A stretch of DNA of 64,000 nucleotides from Flavobacteriales bacterium (GTDB lineage Bacteria > Bacteroidota > Bacteroidia > Flavobacteriales_D > Sanyastnellaceae): the NCBI GenBank assembly GCA_018402085.1, contig JAGYJM010000002.1, forward strand, positions 2,805,501 through 2,869,500, read 5' to 3'. Under the pieces are notes generated by a model, which searched no databases, was not told the origin of the DNA, and saw only the letters and a program-made list of their open reading frames with translations. This document shows, piece by piece, positions 16,210 through 25,598 of the stretch. Position numbers and translations under genes: made by a program. Numbering within the stretch: position 1 is the stretch's first letter; each line of letters begins with the position of its first letter.

Positions 16210-19200
16210 ATGACTTACCAAAAGACCAACATTATCACCGGGTGGGCCGTTTGGCTCGTTGCCTCGATCGTTTACCTCGTCACCATTGAGCCCACAGCAA
16301 GCTTCTGGGATTGTGGAGAATTCATTGCCTCAGCTTACAAGCTTGAAGTAGGCCACCCTCCGGGCGCTCCTTTCTTCATGCTTGTGGCTCGCCTTTTCTC
16401 TATGATGGCTCCTGCCGGCTACGAAGCGGCCAGCGTTAACGCGATGAGTGCCTTGTGCTCATCTTTCACCATCCTTTTCCTCTTCTGGAGTATCACCCAC
16501 TTTGCCCGGAAAATCGCAGTGAAGTCAGGAGAGATGACCACTTCAAAAACCTTTGCCGTTATGGCATCCGGTGTGGTGGGCGGTCTCGCTTACACTTTTT
16601 CTGATTCATTCTGGTTCTCGGCGGTTGAAGGCGAAGTATATGCGATGTCATCCCTTTTCACTGCGCTGGTTTTCTGGACCATTCTGAAATGGGAGAGCCT
16701 GGCAGACCAGCGAGCTGAATTGCGCTGGATCATTCTCATCGCCTACCTGATGGGGCTCTCGATCGGAGTCCACCTCCTTAACCTTCTTGCGATTCCGGCG
16801 ATCGCCTATGTCTTTTACTTCAAGCGATTCAAGGTCAACATTACCGGTCTTCTCCTCACGGGCGTCATCGGCCTTGCTATTCTTTTATTCGTACAATACG
16901 GTATCGTGCAGGGCTTCCTCAAGGTAGCTGCCAGCGTTGAGCTCTTCTTCGTAAACGACCTCGGTTTAGGATTCAACACCGGTGTTGTGGTCTATGCCCT
17001 CCTTGTGATAGGGCTCATCATAGCGCTGCTTGTGATCTCGCACAAAAAGAACTGGCCGTTGGTCAACATTTCTACACTTGGGGTGCTGATGGTGCTGATC
17101 GGCTACTCGACCTTTGCCATGATTGTGATTCGCTCATCGGCGAACCCACCGATGGATGAAAACAACCCTGAAAACCTCTTTACCCTTCTCTCATACCTCA
17201 ATCGCGAGCAGTACGGGAACCGTCCGCTTGCCGTTGGTCAATACTGGAACACTCCTACAGACCCTGAGAATTCTTACACAGACGGCAGGCCCACCTGGGT
17301 GAAGAGCTATAGCGTAAAGCAAAAGAGAGGGCTTCGCGAAGATCAGGTAAAGTCATTTCGCTGGGAGTATGAAGCCGAAAAGTTCGTAGCAGAAAATCAG
17401 GGCGATTATTTCATTGTTGAAGAGTACGTAGACAGTGGGGAGAAGAAAGGAAGCATTCCGAACTATGACGATCGCTTCACCACGGTTTTTCCCAGAATGT
17501 ATTCTTCTCAGGGCAACCATGTGCGGGAATATAAACGCTGGAGCAACTACCAAAACTGGAATACCGAAGCTGTTTACCCCGCCCCCACATTAGGGGAAGG
17601 CGTAAACTTAACAGCTGAAGAGTTGGCCTTTCACATTGAGCAAGATGTGCTGAACCCCGCTGACGAGCGTCAATTGCAGCGTTCACTCACTCAGTTATTT
17701 GGCGCCTATCGCCTGAAGGCCAACAAGTTCATTCAAGTTCGATCTGAAAAAGAGCTGCTGATCTACAACGACGAAACCAAGCAATTCGATCAGCTTGCTG
17801 CACTTGACCAGCCACAGATGAAAGGTGCATTGTCGCAATACCTCGTTGACATCTTCTCCAGCTCAGTAAATACCGGTCCGGAATATGTCGGTAGACTTGA
17901 AGACCGTCAGCGACTGCTTGAACGGCAGCTTCAGCAATTGACCCGCGAAGCCAATGCGGGCAACAATGAAGCCTATCAGATGGCCGTGCAACTGCAAGGC
18001 GAGTTGGACGCTCTCTACGAAAAGCTCACGCCTCAATTCAGTGAAAACATCCGCTTCTTCAATGATTTCCAAATGAACTGGATGTACTGGAGGTACTTCA
18101 TGTGGAACTTCAGCGGTAAGCAGAATGACCTGCAAGGACATGGCGACTTCATAGACGGCAACTGGATTACCGGTCTCGACTTCATTGATGAAGAACGACT
18201 GGGCAACCGCGATGAGCTGCCCATCAACACCCTTAAGAACCGTGGGTTCAATAAGTTCTACTTACTGCCGCTCTTGCTGGGCGTAATCGGATTGATCTTT
18301 CAACTGGTGCGGTCTCCCAAAGAATTCTTTGTGGTTGCGCTGCTCTTCATCATGACCGGACTGGCCATTGTGATCTACCTCAACCAGACCCCTATGCAAC
18401 CGCGCGAGCGTGATTATGCGTATGTGGGCAGTTTCTACGCCTTCGCGATGTGGATCGGAATGGGGGTATATGCCCTCTTCTGGGCAACCCGACAGATGAA
18501 ATGGAAAGACCTCGGAACGGTAGCCGGGCTCAGCATTGGGGCCGGATTTATCTTTCTCATTGTCGAAAACCTGTCTGGCGGCAGCAATGCCTTCTCTTAC
18601 GCAGTCTTGTATATGGCCGGCATTGCATCGGGGCTTTTCGCGCTTTCAATGCTCTTACAGTCTGCCCCGGTCAGCAACTTCATCCGGGCATTTCTGCCCG
18701 CAATCATCTGCCTGAGTGTACCAGTGATGATGGCTGCTGACGGATGGGACGACCACACACGTGCCGGAAGAAGAACGGGTGTTGATTTTGCAAAAAATTA
18801 CCTCGACTCACTCGAGCCCAATGCCATCCTCTTCACCAATGGCGACAACGACACTTTTCCGCTCTGGTATGCGCAAGAAGTTGAAGGCTACCGCACCGAT
18901 GTGCGCATCGTAAATCTCAGCCTCCTGAATACCGATTGGTACATCGATCAAATGAAGCGTAAAGCTTACGAATCAGATCCGGTGCAGTTCAAAATGGCCG
19001 AAGAAAAGTACCGCCAGGGAACGCGAGATATTGTGTTGATGGATCGCCCGGCTAACCCACAGAATCCATACGTCGATCTCGAGGAGGCTATGCAAATAGC
19101 CCTGAGTGAGGAAAGCTTTGTTGACTACGGCGACGGAAAGGGCTACCACTCGCTGCCATCCAACGCGTTCAGCATGCCGGTTGACTCCGCCCGCGTTATG

Positions 19201-20097
19201 GCTCAAGGAGTGCTCACTCCGGAAGAGGCGGCAAACATGGTCAAAACCATTGAATGGAAGATCACCGATGAGGGTGGGCGACCAAAGCCCTACCTCTTAA
19301 AGAACCACTTCATGGTACTTGAGCTTCTTCGAAACAATGACTGGACCCGTCCGATATACTTCGCTGTAACCACCGGTCCTGACAGCTACATCGGACTCCA
19401 AGACTACTTCCGTCTTGAAGGGCTGGCCTATCGTTTTGTACCGGTGAAGTACCCGAAGAGTGATAATCCGAATGTGCTGGGCGGCTTCTATACTGACAAG
19501 ATGTACACCAACGTAATGGAAACCTTTCAGTGGGGCAATATGGACGACACCACCGGAAGCGGCATTTACATGGATGAGAACAACCGGCGGATGACCACCA
19601 ACCTGCGCCTGCAATTCACCAACCTTGCCGATGAGTTAATCAAGACCGGAGACGAAAAACGTGCACTGGATGTGCTCTTGCGCACCCTTGAAGTGACACC
19701 GGAAAAGAACGTACCGTATGACCGTGTGCTGCTGCCGGTGGCTGAGTCTTTGATCAGTTTGTCAGTGAGCGATACCAGCCGACAGCTCAGCAATCCGCTT
19801 TCACCGGAAGGACGTTTGATCGCCCTCAAAGAAGGTAAGCAACTCAATAACCGCCTCTTCACCCTTTTCGAAGATGAAATTGAGTACTACCTGAGCCTTG
19901 ACGCCAGTCACTTTGATGCGGTCACTGACGACCTTTCATTGATGTACCAGGTAAATCAGCGGATTTACCAAATGATGCGCATCTACCAACCGGACGATCC
20001 AATGACTGAAGAGCTGCAGTTGCGTATTGACAGCATCGATCAGGCCATCGACCGCAAAGAACGGTCTTTGATCGAATTAGGCTCTGTAAACTTCTAA
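16210..20097 (+). CDS. DUF2723 family membrane protein (GT-C type, protein O-mannosyltransferase-like)
   Basis: A 1295-residue multi-pass protein. The DUF2723 domain fills the N-terminus, with YLVTIEPTASFWDCGEFIAS holding the Asp-Cys-Gly-Glu motif in the first periplasmic loop and EVGHPPGAPFFMLVARLF after it, as in GT-C fold glycosyltransferases. At least ten membrane helices follow, with a second cluster at about 680-850, then a soluble region containing FTNGDNDTFPLWYAQEVEGY and a helical C-terminus that may be TPR-like. In Bacteroidota such proteins have been linked to O-glycosylation of exported proteins, which would fit the many secreted proteins here; that link is inferred. It appears to be transcribed alone. 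A weak -7 box (TAACTTCG, 16171-16178) lies 31 bases upstream. Confidence 0.88.
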   Translation: MTYQKTNIITGWAVWLVASIVYLVTIEPTASFWDCGEFIASAYKLEVGHPPGAPFFMLVARLFSMMAPAGYEAASVNAMSALCSSFTILFLFWSITHFARKIAVKSGEMTTSKTFAVMASGVVGGLAYTFSDSFWFSAVEGEVYAMSSLFTALVFWTILKWESLADQRAELRWIILIAYLMGLSIGVHLLNLLAIPAIAYVFYFKRFKVNITGLLLTGVIGLAILLFVQYGIVQGFLKVAASVELFFVNDLGLGFNTGVVVYALLVIGLIIALLVISHKKNWPLVNISTLGVLMVLIGYSTFAMIVIRSSANPPMDENNPENLFTLLSYLNREQYGNRPLAVGQYWNTPTDPENSYTDGRPTWVKSYSVKQKRGLREDQVKSFRWEYEAEKFVAENQGDYFIVEEYVDSGEKKGSIPNYDDRFTTVFPRMYSSQGNHVREYKRWSNYQNWNTEAVYPAPTLGEGVNLTAEELAFHIEQDVLNPADERQLQRSLTQLFGAYRLKANKFIQVRSEKELLIYNDETKQFDQLAALDQPQMKGALSQYLVDIFSSSVNTGPEYVGRLEDRQRLLERQLQQLTREANAGNNEAYQMAVQLQGELDALYEKLTPQFSENIRFFNDFQMNWMYWRYFMWNFSGKQNDLQGHGDFIDGNWITGLDFIDEERLGNRDELPINTLKNRGFNKFYLLPLLLGVIGLIFQLVRSPKEFFVVALLFIMTGLAIVIYLNQTPMQPRERDYAYVGSFYAFAMWIGMGVYALFWATRQMKWKDLGTVAGLSIGAGFIFLIVENLSGGSNAFSYAVLYMAGIASGLFALSMLLQSAPVSNFIRAFLPAIICLSVPVMMAADGWDDHTRAGRRTGVDFAKNYLDSLEPNAILFTNGDNDTFPLWYAQEVEGYRTDVRIVNLSLLNTDWYIDQMKRKAYESDPVQFKMAEEKYRQGTRDIVLMDRPANPQNPYVDLEEAMQIALSEESFVDYGDGKGYHSLPSNAFSMPVDSARVMAQGVLTPEEAANMVKTIEWKITDEGGRPKPYLLKNHFMVLELLRNNDWTRPIYFAVTTGPDSYIGLQDYFRLEGLAYRFVPVKYPKSDNPNVLGGFYTDKMYTNVMETFQWGNMDDTTGSGIYMDENNRRMTTNLRLQFTNLADELIKTGDEKRALDVLLRTLEVTPEKNVPYDRVLLPVAESLISLSVSDTSRQLSNPLSPEGRLIALKEGKQLNNRLFTLFEDEIEYYLSLDASHFDAVTDDLSLMYQVNQRIYQMMRIYQPDDPMTEELQLRIDSIDQAIDRKERSLIELGSVNF

Positions 20098-20125
20098 GGT
20101 AGGATTACAAGAATAAAGACACGCA

Positions 20126-20275
20126 TTATTCGAAAATGGTAACTTCTTTGTAGCCCCGCGGGAACCTCGCCTTGCGGCGCACTTCTTTGTGGTACTTCTC
20201 CCACAAAGGGCCGGTAAAATCGTACACATCGTGCTCGCGGCGTTGATTTCCGCTGGCGTGGGTTTTGAGTTTCAT
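20126..20275 (-). CDS. Possible small protein, 49 residues
   Basis: An ATG-started frame of 49 codons lies in the 300-bp gap between two plus-strand genes. It reads MKLKTHASGNQRREHDVYDF, continues TGPLWEKYHKEVRRKARF and ends PRGYKEVTIFE. The composition is strongly basic and aromatic, with none of the repeat vocabulary found in other gaps, and it looks more protein-like than random frames. The frame continues 13 codons upstream of the ATG to a stop. I do not recognise the family; it could also be the remnant of a longer gene. The rest of 20276-20403 holds only the promoter region of the next gene. Confidence 0.4.
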   Translation of the reverse strand: MKLKTHASGNQRREHDVYDFTGPLWEKYHKEVRRKARFPRGYKEVTIFE

Positions 20276-20427
20276 TCGGAAAGAAGGTTTGGTTTCAATG
20301 AATAGACTGCGATTGATTCAATTCAGTTGCACCATTCAACGAAACAATCGCATCTGATTAGACGTGTCGCCGGTGCTTTTTCTACCTTTCGTCTTCCGCA
20401 CGAGTGAAACAACTTGCTGGTCTTGCC

Positions 20428-21789
20428 ATGGAACATGAATACCGAATATTCGTTGTTGAAGACGACCCCTGGTTCAGTGACGTACTCGAATATATGCTTA
20501 CCCGAGAAGCCGGTTGCCGGGTAGATGTCTTTCGTTCAGGACAAGCCTGCCTTGACAGCCTGCACCAACGTCCGGCATTGATCACTCTTGATCACAACCT
20601 CAAAGGCATCAACGGCTTGGAAGTACTTCGTCAGGTGAAAGCCTACGACGCGTCAATACCTGTTGTAATGATCTCCGGACAAAAAAACGTAAGTCTGGCT
20701 TTACAGCTTCTCCGTGCCGGCGCCAGTGACTATATCGTCAAGGGGGAAGAAGGTAACGAACGACTGCTGGGCCTTGTGCGAAGCGTGCTCGAGAAAGAAG
20801 CCTTGCGCAAAGAGGTGGAGGGCTTACGCAAAGAAGTGACCCAACGCTATGACTTCGCCAACCTCATCGGAACCAGTGCGCAGATACAAACGGTCAAGCA
20901 ACTTATGGCCAAGGCCCTCGATAACAACATCACGGTTTCTATCAGTGGAGAAACCGGAACCGGTAAAGAAGTAGTTGCAAAAGGGATTCATTATAACTCA
21001 AAGAGAAAAAAGAAGCCTTTTGTAGCGGTGAATGTGGCCGCGATCCCTGGTGAATTGATTGAAAGTGAGCTCTTCGGCTTTGAGAAAGGTGCTTTTACAG
21101 GTGCTGAAGCAGCCCGCAAAGGCCGTTTTGAAGAGGCCAATGGCGGAACCCTCTTTCTCGATGAGATCGGAGAAATGGAGTTACCGACGCAGGCGAAAAT
21201 ACTTCGAGCCATTCAAGAACGCGAAATCACTCCCATCGGAAGCAATGAAACGCGACAGGTGAACGTGCGACTGCTTGTTTCTACCCACCGAAATCTGGCG
21301 GAGGAAGTCAAAAAAGGCAACTTCAGAGAAGACCTCTACTACCGCTTACTCGGCCTGCCTATTGAGATGCCGCCGCTGCGCGAACGAGGAAATGACATTC
21401 TGATGCTGGCAAAACACTTCGTTTCTGAATTCGCCAAAGCCAATGAACTCGGAACAATCACCATTTCTGAGGGCGCCCGGAAAAAGCTCTTCAAGCATTC
21501 TTTTCCGGGCAACGTGCGAGAACTAAAAGCCCACATGGAACTCGCTGCCGTGATGTGCACCCATAAAGTCATTGAGCCGCATGACCTCAATTTCGTGACT
21601 TCAGTCGACGCTTCAAGCTTTCTGGTGAACGAGAAAACCCTTCGTGAGTACAACGATGAAATTATCATGCACTTTCTGCGCAAGTATGACCACAACGTAT
21701 TGCTGGTCGCAGATAAGCTCGACATCGGAAAGTCTACCATTTACCGAATGTTGAACCGTATGAAAACAGATTCAGAGCGTTTCGGTTAA
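20428..21789 (+). CDS. Sigma-54-dependent response regulator, NtrC family
   Basis: A 453-residue regulator. The receiver domain has the acidic pair in [10 protein letters not shown], phospho-acceptor Asp55 in [10 protein letters not shown] and the conserved Lys in DYIVKGEEG. The AAA+ domain has Walker A GETGTGKE (174-181), the sigma-54 contact loop GAFTGA (221-226) and Walker [13 protein letters not shown]. The C-terminus is a short Fis-type helix-turn-helix ([20 protein letters not shown]). The frame also opens at a GTG eight codons earlier, but ATG 20428 fits the domain edge better. It should activate sigma-54 promoters on phosphorylation. No histidine kinase is adjacent. The next gene starts directly after the stop and encodes an Hpt-like protein, a likely phosphorelay partner. 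Confidence 0.93.
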   Translation: MEHEYRIFVVEDDPWFSDVLEYMLTREAGCRVDVFRSGQACLDSLHQRPALITLDHNLKGINGLEVLRQVKAYDASIPVVMISGQKNVSLALQLLRAGASDYIVKGEEGNERLLGLVRSVLEKEALRKEVEGLRKEVTQRYDFANLIGTSAQIQTVKQLMAKALDNNITVSISGETGTGKEVVAKGIHYNSKRKKKPFVAVNVAAIPGELIESELFGFEKGAFTGAEAARKGRFEEANGGTLFLDEIGEMELPTQAKILRAIQEREITPIGSNETRQVNVRLLVSTHRNLAEEVKKGNFREDLYYRLLGLPIEMPPLRERGNDILMLAKHFVSEFAKANELGTITISEGARKKLFKHSFPGNVRELKAHMELAAVMCTHKVIEPHDLNFVTSVDASSFLVNEKTLREYNDEIIMHFLRKYDHNVLLVADKLDIGKSTIYRMLNRMKTDSERFG

Positions 21790-21810
21790 TTGTATGCAAC
21801 ACACCATCAG

Positions 21811-22431
21811 ATGAACCATGTATTACACCGGGCGGTGGTCGCGCTTGAGGAAATCGAAGAGAAGTATCTGACACCTCTTGTTGAAGTCGCTCATGTTCGC
21901 ATCCGGCCTTTTCAGGCCGCTAAAGAAACACCGGAAGGCACCTACGATGTTGTACTGACCACCCTGCAGAATCGCGAGCCGGTGCATCCTCACCTGCCCC
22001 TGCTGGTGATCCCCGGGCAGCCCGATGCCGAATACCTCACCCGTGACCTCCCGGAGGTGATGCAACGATCGCTGACCGTCAATTTCTCTTTTCCGGTTGA
22101 TTTCACTCATTCACAGGTGGCCCAGGTAGCAAAGGCTTCCGGTAAACCGATGGGCGAAATGATGCAATTTATAGCGCCGAACCTTGATGAAAACCTTCGC
22201 AGCATAGAAGAGGCTCTCCACGCAGAAGCGTGGGATGCCCTGGCAAATCGCATTCACGCTATTCGCCCCGCCGTTCGCATGCTCGGTGCATTTGAACTCT
22301 CCTACCTCATGCAAACAGCCGAACTTAAGTTAAAGCAACACAATTATATGTGGACGCGCCTGAACGGTGCGCCAATGACTGGTGCCATGAAAGTATTGAT
22401 CGATCAGGTGAGGGCCTTCGATCAATGTTAA
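21811..22431 (+). CDS. Hpt-like phosphotransfer domain protein
   Basis: About 206 residues. The first 90 residues are of unknown type. The C-terminal half is a helical bundle resembling a histidine phosphotransfer domain: NLDENLRSIEEALHAEAWDALANRIHAIRP followed by AVRMLG, where His149 sits where Hpt proteins carry the phospho-histidine, although Arg-Pro replaces the usual Lys-Gly/Ser after it. A TTG in the same frame immediately follows the response-regulator stop (21790) and could be the start; ATG 21811 is preferred. Position and domain suggest that it feeds or drains phosphate from the upstream regulator. The Hpt assignment rests on pattern only. Confidence 0.6.
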   Translation: MNHVLHRAVVALEEIEEKYLTPLVEVAHVRIRPFQAAKETPEGTYDVVLTTLQNREPVHPHLPLLVIPGQPDAEYLTRDLPEVMQRSLTVNFSFPVDFTHSQVAQVAKASGKPMGEMMQFIAPNLDENLRSIEEALHAEAWDALANRIHAIRPAVRMLGAFELSYLMQTAELKLKQHNYMWTRLNGAPMTGAMKVLIDQVRAFDQC

Positions 22432-22434
22432 CTT

Positions 22435-24321
22435 TCAGTTTTGTGCCTTGATGAAGCGATGGCTTTCACGTGTGTAAGGCGTCATCAGCATCAGTTGATA
22501 AGTTCCGGGCGACAAATCAGAAACATCAATATCTACCACTTGCGTGTTGACAATGAAGCGCTTGCTCAGCATCCGGCCATCTGAACCATAGATGCGGCAT
22601 TCACCAATAAAATCTTGTGCCAATCGCAGTTGAATCTGCTCAACAGCGGGGTTCGGAAACATCTTAACCAATAGTTTTTCTGCCGTTTGAGCCTGGTGCA
22701 TGAGGTGAGCAGACTCTACCGTGCGGCCCGGATGAGGATAGGCAACTACCCGATAATACCACTCTCCCTGCTGGTTATGGTCTTCGCACGAATTGAGCCA
22801 CCCGGTCATTGTGCTGCCTTCACACACTACCTGCCAATTCGCGCGATCACGTGACCGCTGCACTTTGTATGCGCATTGCACGGGCTCTCCGGTAAGTTGC
22901 CATTCAAGGCGCACTTGTTCATTCGTTGAGGCAATGGATGCACCAATGGCATAATCAGCAAGCAGCGAAGGCATGCCTGTGAGAATTCCGATATCATCGC
23001 TGCCACTGCCATCGTCTGCCTGCGAATCGCAACCAGTGTTGTCGCATCCTCCTGTGCCATTCAGGGTATGCGCAGTCACATTGGTTGTGGGTTGCGGACT
23101 TGAGAACAAGATGCTTCCCTGGCCGCCACCACCCCCGCCGGCGTGAACGCTTCCTGAATTGACATCTCCACCGTCACCACCATTCGCTTGAATGACCAAT
23201 GGACAACTCGCTGAAACGTCGTAGCCATTTACTTCCAGGATGATGCTGCCGCCGCCACCGCCACCTCCGGCGCCGTCATTTCCGGCGTTGGCTGCACTGT
23301 CACCATTCGCTGAAAGGGTCAGGTTGCAGGTCGAAGAAGTCAGAATGCTGTCTGCTTTGATGAAAATCAATCCTCCACCGTTACCACCTCCTGTGCCCGC
23401 GCTGTTATTCATTTGTCCGCCGCCGCCGCCGCCGCCCATAAAAACTCGGGTCGGACTGATATATCCTGACAGAGCGATTCCACCAATTCCACTTGTTGAA
23501 GGATTGCACCCCGAACTACCATTCCACCCGGCACCGCCAAGACCACCAGCCGTATAGTTTGATCCGCCACCGCCACCACCGTTGTGACTGCCGCCGCCGC
23601 CGCCGCCGTTGAGCATCCGTCCACGGGCATAGCGATAGTTAGCGTTGGTGCGAAAGTGAATCCCTTCGCCTTTCTCTCCAAAACTATCATCGCTATCTCG
23701 GTATACCGTGTTATTGCAGTCATCAGGCTGATACTGATTAGCAGAGTGGTCTCCGGCCCTGAACCCGGCCCCGTCAGCTGAAATACTGTGCTCGAGGTAC
23801 AGATTGTTCTCTACCTGAAATGCGATTACTCCGCCCGTATGACCATTCCACGAGGGAGCTGAAAGTGAAGATGCTGTTGTGTAATGCGGTGAGCCGAGCT
23901 GTGGGTAGGTCACCACCATCAGTCGGGCATTACTACCGGTGCTGAATGCTATTGATGGGTTCACTGCTAAAATGAGCGTATCCGGAATACCGTCCGTTTC
24001 GCGCACCTCATCAACCTCCATTACTTCGAAGAGACCGGCGGCACCAATACTGCCCAAACCACCGAAAGCAGCAGAATTCGAGGTTGACCCGAGGGTGTTG
24101 TCTTGTACCTGAATCAGAATGACCTGCTCATCAGCTTCAAATGTATCATGCGTTTCATCTACATTGCTGATAACGAGCAGCGAATCATCCTGAAGCGTCA
24201 CACGGGCGTAAGCATTCACGCTCTGTGCCCGAACTAGATGCGTTTGAAGAAGAGTCATTATGAACGGCAGAAAGACGAGAAAACACGACCTTCGCCAGAA
24301 GAATTTAGGGTGCAGCAACAT
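22435..24321 (-). CDS. Glycine-rich secreted protein with T9SS sorting domain
   Basis: A 628-residue protein with a signal peptide (FLVFLPFIMTLLQTHLVRA, then QSVNA). Residues about 230-420 contain blocks of poly-Gly such as GGGGGGSHNGGGGGGSN and MGGGGGGGQMNNSAGTGGGN, separated by conserved hydrophobic strands (LIFIKADSIL, SIILEVNGYDV). This pattern recalls glycine-rich beta-solenoid surface proteins. A fibronectin-like domain follows (VRLEWQLTGEPVQCAYKVQR). The C-terminal 80 residues (KMFPNPAVEQIQLRL to GTYQLMLMTPYTRES) form a type A T9SS sorting domain. It is convergent with the Hpt-like gene, with only three bases between stops. An adhesive or matrix role is likely but inferred. Confidence 0.83.
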   Translation of the reverse strand: MLLHPKFFWRRSCFLVFLPFIMTLLQTHLVRAQSVNAYARVTLQDDSLLVISNVDETHDTFEADEQVILIQVQDNTLGSTSNSAAFGGLGSIGAAGLFEVMEVDEVRETDGIPDTLILAVNPSIAFSTGSNARLMVVTYPQLGSPHYTTASSLSAPSWNGHTGGVIAFQVENNLYLEHSISADGAGFRAGDHSANQYQPDDCNNTVYRDSDDSFGEKGEGIHFRTNANYRYARGRMLNGGGGGGSHNGGGGGGSNYTAGGLGGAGWNGSSGCNPSTSGIGGIALSGYISPTRVFMGGGGGGGQMNNSAGTGGGNGGGLIFIKADSILTSSTCNLTLSANGDSAANAGNDGAGGGGGGGSIILEVNGYDVSASCPLVIQANGGDGGDVNSGSVHAGGGGGGQGSILFSSPQPTTNVTAHTLNGTGGCDNTGCDSQADDGSGSDDIGILTGMPSLLADYAIGASIASTNEQVRLEWQLTGEPVQCAYKVQRSRDRANWQVVCEGSTMTGWLNSCEDHNQQGEWYYRVVAYPHPGRTVESAHLMHQAQTAEKLLVKMFPNPAVEQIQLRLAQDFIGECRIYGSDGRMLSKRFIVNTQVVDIDVSDLSPGTYQLMLMTPYTRESHRFIKAQN

Positions 24322-24401
24322 AAATCGACGAGAGTTTCAGCAGTAGTTGAATCTTTTGTATTTTGTTCATTATACGGGAAACGTGAACCTTTGTTTCACC
24401 G

Positions 24402-24431
24402 TTGATCGCTTCATTCATTCGTTTACCTTTG
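24402..24431 (+). promoter_or_regulatory. Two-part promoter of purN, leaderless
   Basis: TTG (24402-24404) and TACCTTTG (24424-24431) are separated by 19 bases, the best -33/-7 pair in the window. Only four bases separate the -7 box from the GTG start, so the transcript is predicted to be leaderless. Confidence 0.7.
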
Positions 24432-24435
24432 TACC

Positions 24436-25014
24436 GTGAAGTCATCGTCAAGCGTCATCATCTTTGCCTCCGGGAGCGGCACCAATGCTGAAAAGATTAT
24501 CGATTTTCTAAACGAAAGTCCTTGCGGCGCTGTCGCTGCTGTTTTCACCAATAATGAGAATGCTGGCGTGATTGACCGCGCAAAAGCGCGGGATGTAGAA
24601 GTTTTCACATTCACCAGGTCTGAATTCAACGAGACCGACGTCGTACTTCAGAAACTCAAAGATCTCAAAGCCGAAGTCATCGCGCTGGCTGGATTTCTGC
24701 TCAAAGTACCTGACACTATTATACAGGAATACCAGGGCCGGATCGTAAACCTTCACCCTGCCCTGCTGCCTAAGTTTGGAGGAGAAGGCATGTATGGCAT
24801 GAAGGTACACCAAGCCGTGCTGGATGCTGGTGAACAAGTCTCAGGAATCACGATTCACCTCGTTGACAAAGATTATGACACCGGTAAAAAGCTCTTTCAG
24901 GCTCGCGTTGCCGTAGAAGCCTCTGACACGCCTAAAAGCCTTGCACAGAAAGTGCAGGAACTCGAACACCGCTATTATCCGCGGGTCGTTGAAGCACTGT
25001 GTAATCAGAAATAA
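24436..25014 (+). CDS. purN: Phosphoribosylglycinamide formyltransferase
   Basis: A 192-residue cytosolic enzyme that transfers a formyl group from 10-formyltetrahydrofolate to GAR, the third step of purine synthesis. It shows the phosphate-binding FASGSGTNAEKII, the catalytic His in NLHPALLPKFGG, and the Asp region HLVDKDYDTGKKLFQARV; the catalytic Asn lies upstream of the His. Length matches the family. The start is GTG directly after a strong -7 box. It is followed after five bases by a marC homolog and then rnhA, likely one transcript, although the three functions are unrelated. Confidence 0.95.
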   Translation: MKSSSSVIIFASGSGTNAEKIIDFLNESPCGAVAAVFTNNENAGVIDRAKARDVEVFTFTRSEFNETDVVLQKLKDLKAEVIALAGFLLKVPDTIIQEYQGRIVNLHPALLPKFGGEGMYGMKVHQAVLDAGEQVSGITIHLVDKDYDTGKKLFQARVAVEASDTPKSLAQKVQELEHRYYPRVVEALCNQK

Positions 25015-25019
25015 ATTCT

Positions 25020-25598
25020 ATGGAGTTCAACTGGACGGATTTTCTATCCGCCGCGCTGGTATTGTTCGCGGTAATTGACATTATTGGATCGATACCGATC
25101 ATACTTGACATTAAAAAGAAAGTCGGAAACATCAATGAATTCAGGGCTTCACTGATTTCACTGCTCATCATGCTTGCCTTTCTCGTGATCGGTGAAAAAC
25201 TGATCACTTTTCTCGGCATTGATGTGAATTCGTTTGCTGTTGCGGGTTCATTCATCTTGTTCTTTCTTGCGCTTGAGATGGTGCTCGGCGTAGAGTTGTT
25301 CAAGCACGATGACACATCGTATCGCACAGCTACGGTGGTGCCGATTGCCTTTCCGCTGATTGCCGGGGCAGGAAGCATGACCACTATTATTTCACTTCGT
25401 GCTGAGTTCAGCCAACTCAACATTGCTCTCGCGATTGTAGCCAATCTGATCCTGGTGTACGTGGTCTTAAAGCTCACCAACCGCATCGGCAGAGCTCTCG
25501 GTGAAGGCGGCATTGCTGTGCTTCGAAAGGTGTTTGGCATCATCTTGCTCGCCATCGCGATCAAACTTTTCTCCACCAATGCCAAAGAATTGTTCTGA
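25020..25598 (+). CDS. MarC family integral membrane protein
   Basis: A 192-residue protein with six predicted membrane segments. Family signatures are LFAVIDIIGSIPIIL near residue 20, GVNSFAV-type segments in the third helix (DVNSFAVAGSFILF), the central VPIAFPLIAGAGSMTTIISL, and the C-terminal RKVFGIILLAIAIKLF. MarC proteins (also called UPF0056/NAAT) are inner-membrane proteins of uncertain function. One archaeal homolog was reported to transport neutral amino acids, and the old link to antibiotic resistance was withdrawn. It lies between purN and rnhA in a tight plus-strand cluster. Confidence 0.9.
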   Translation: MEFNWTDFLSAALVLFAVIDIIGSIPIILDIKKKVGNINEFRASLISLLIMLAFLVIGEKLITFLGIDVNSFAVAGSFILFFLALEMVLGVELFKHDDTSYRTATVVPIAFPLIAGAGSMTTIISLRAEFSQLNIALAIVANLILVYVVLKLTNRIGRALGEGGIAVLRKVFGIILLAIAIKLFSTNAKELF

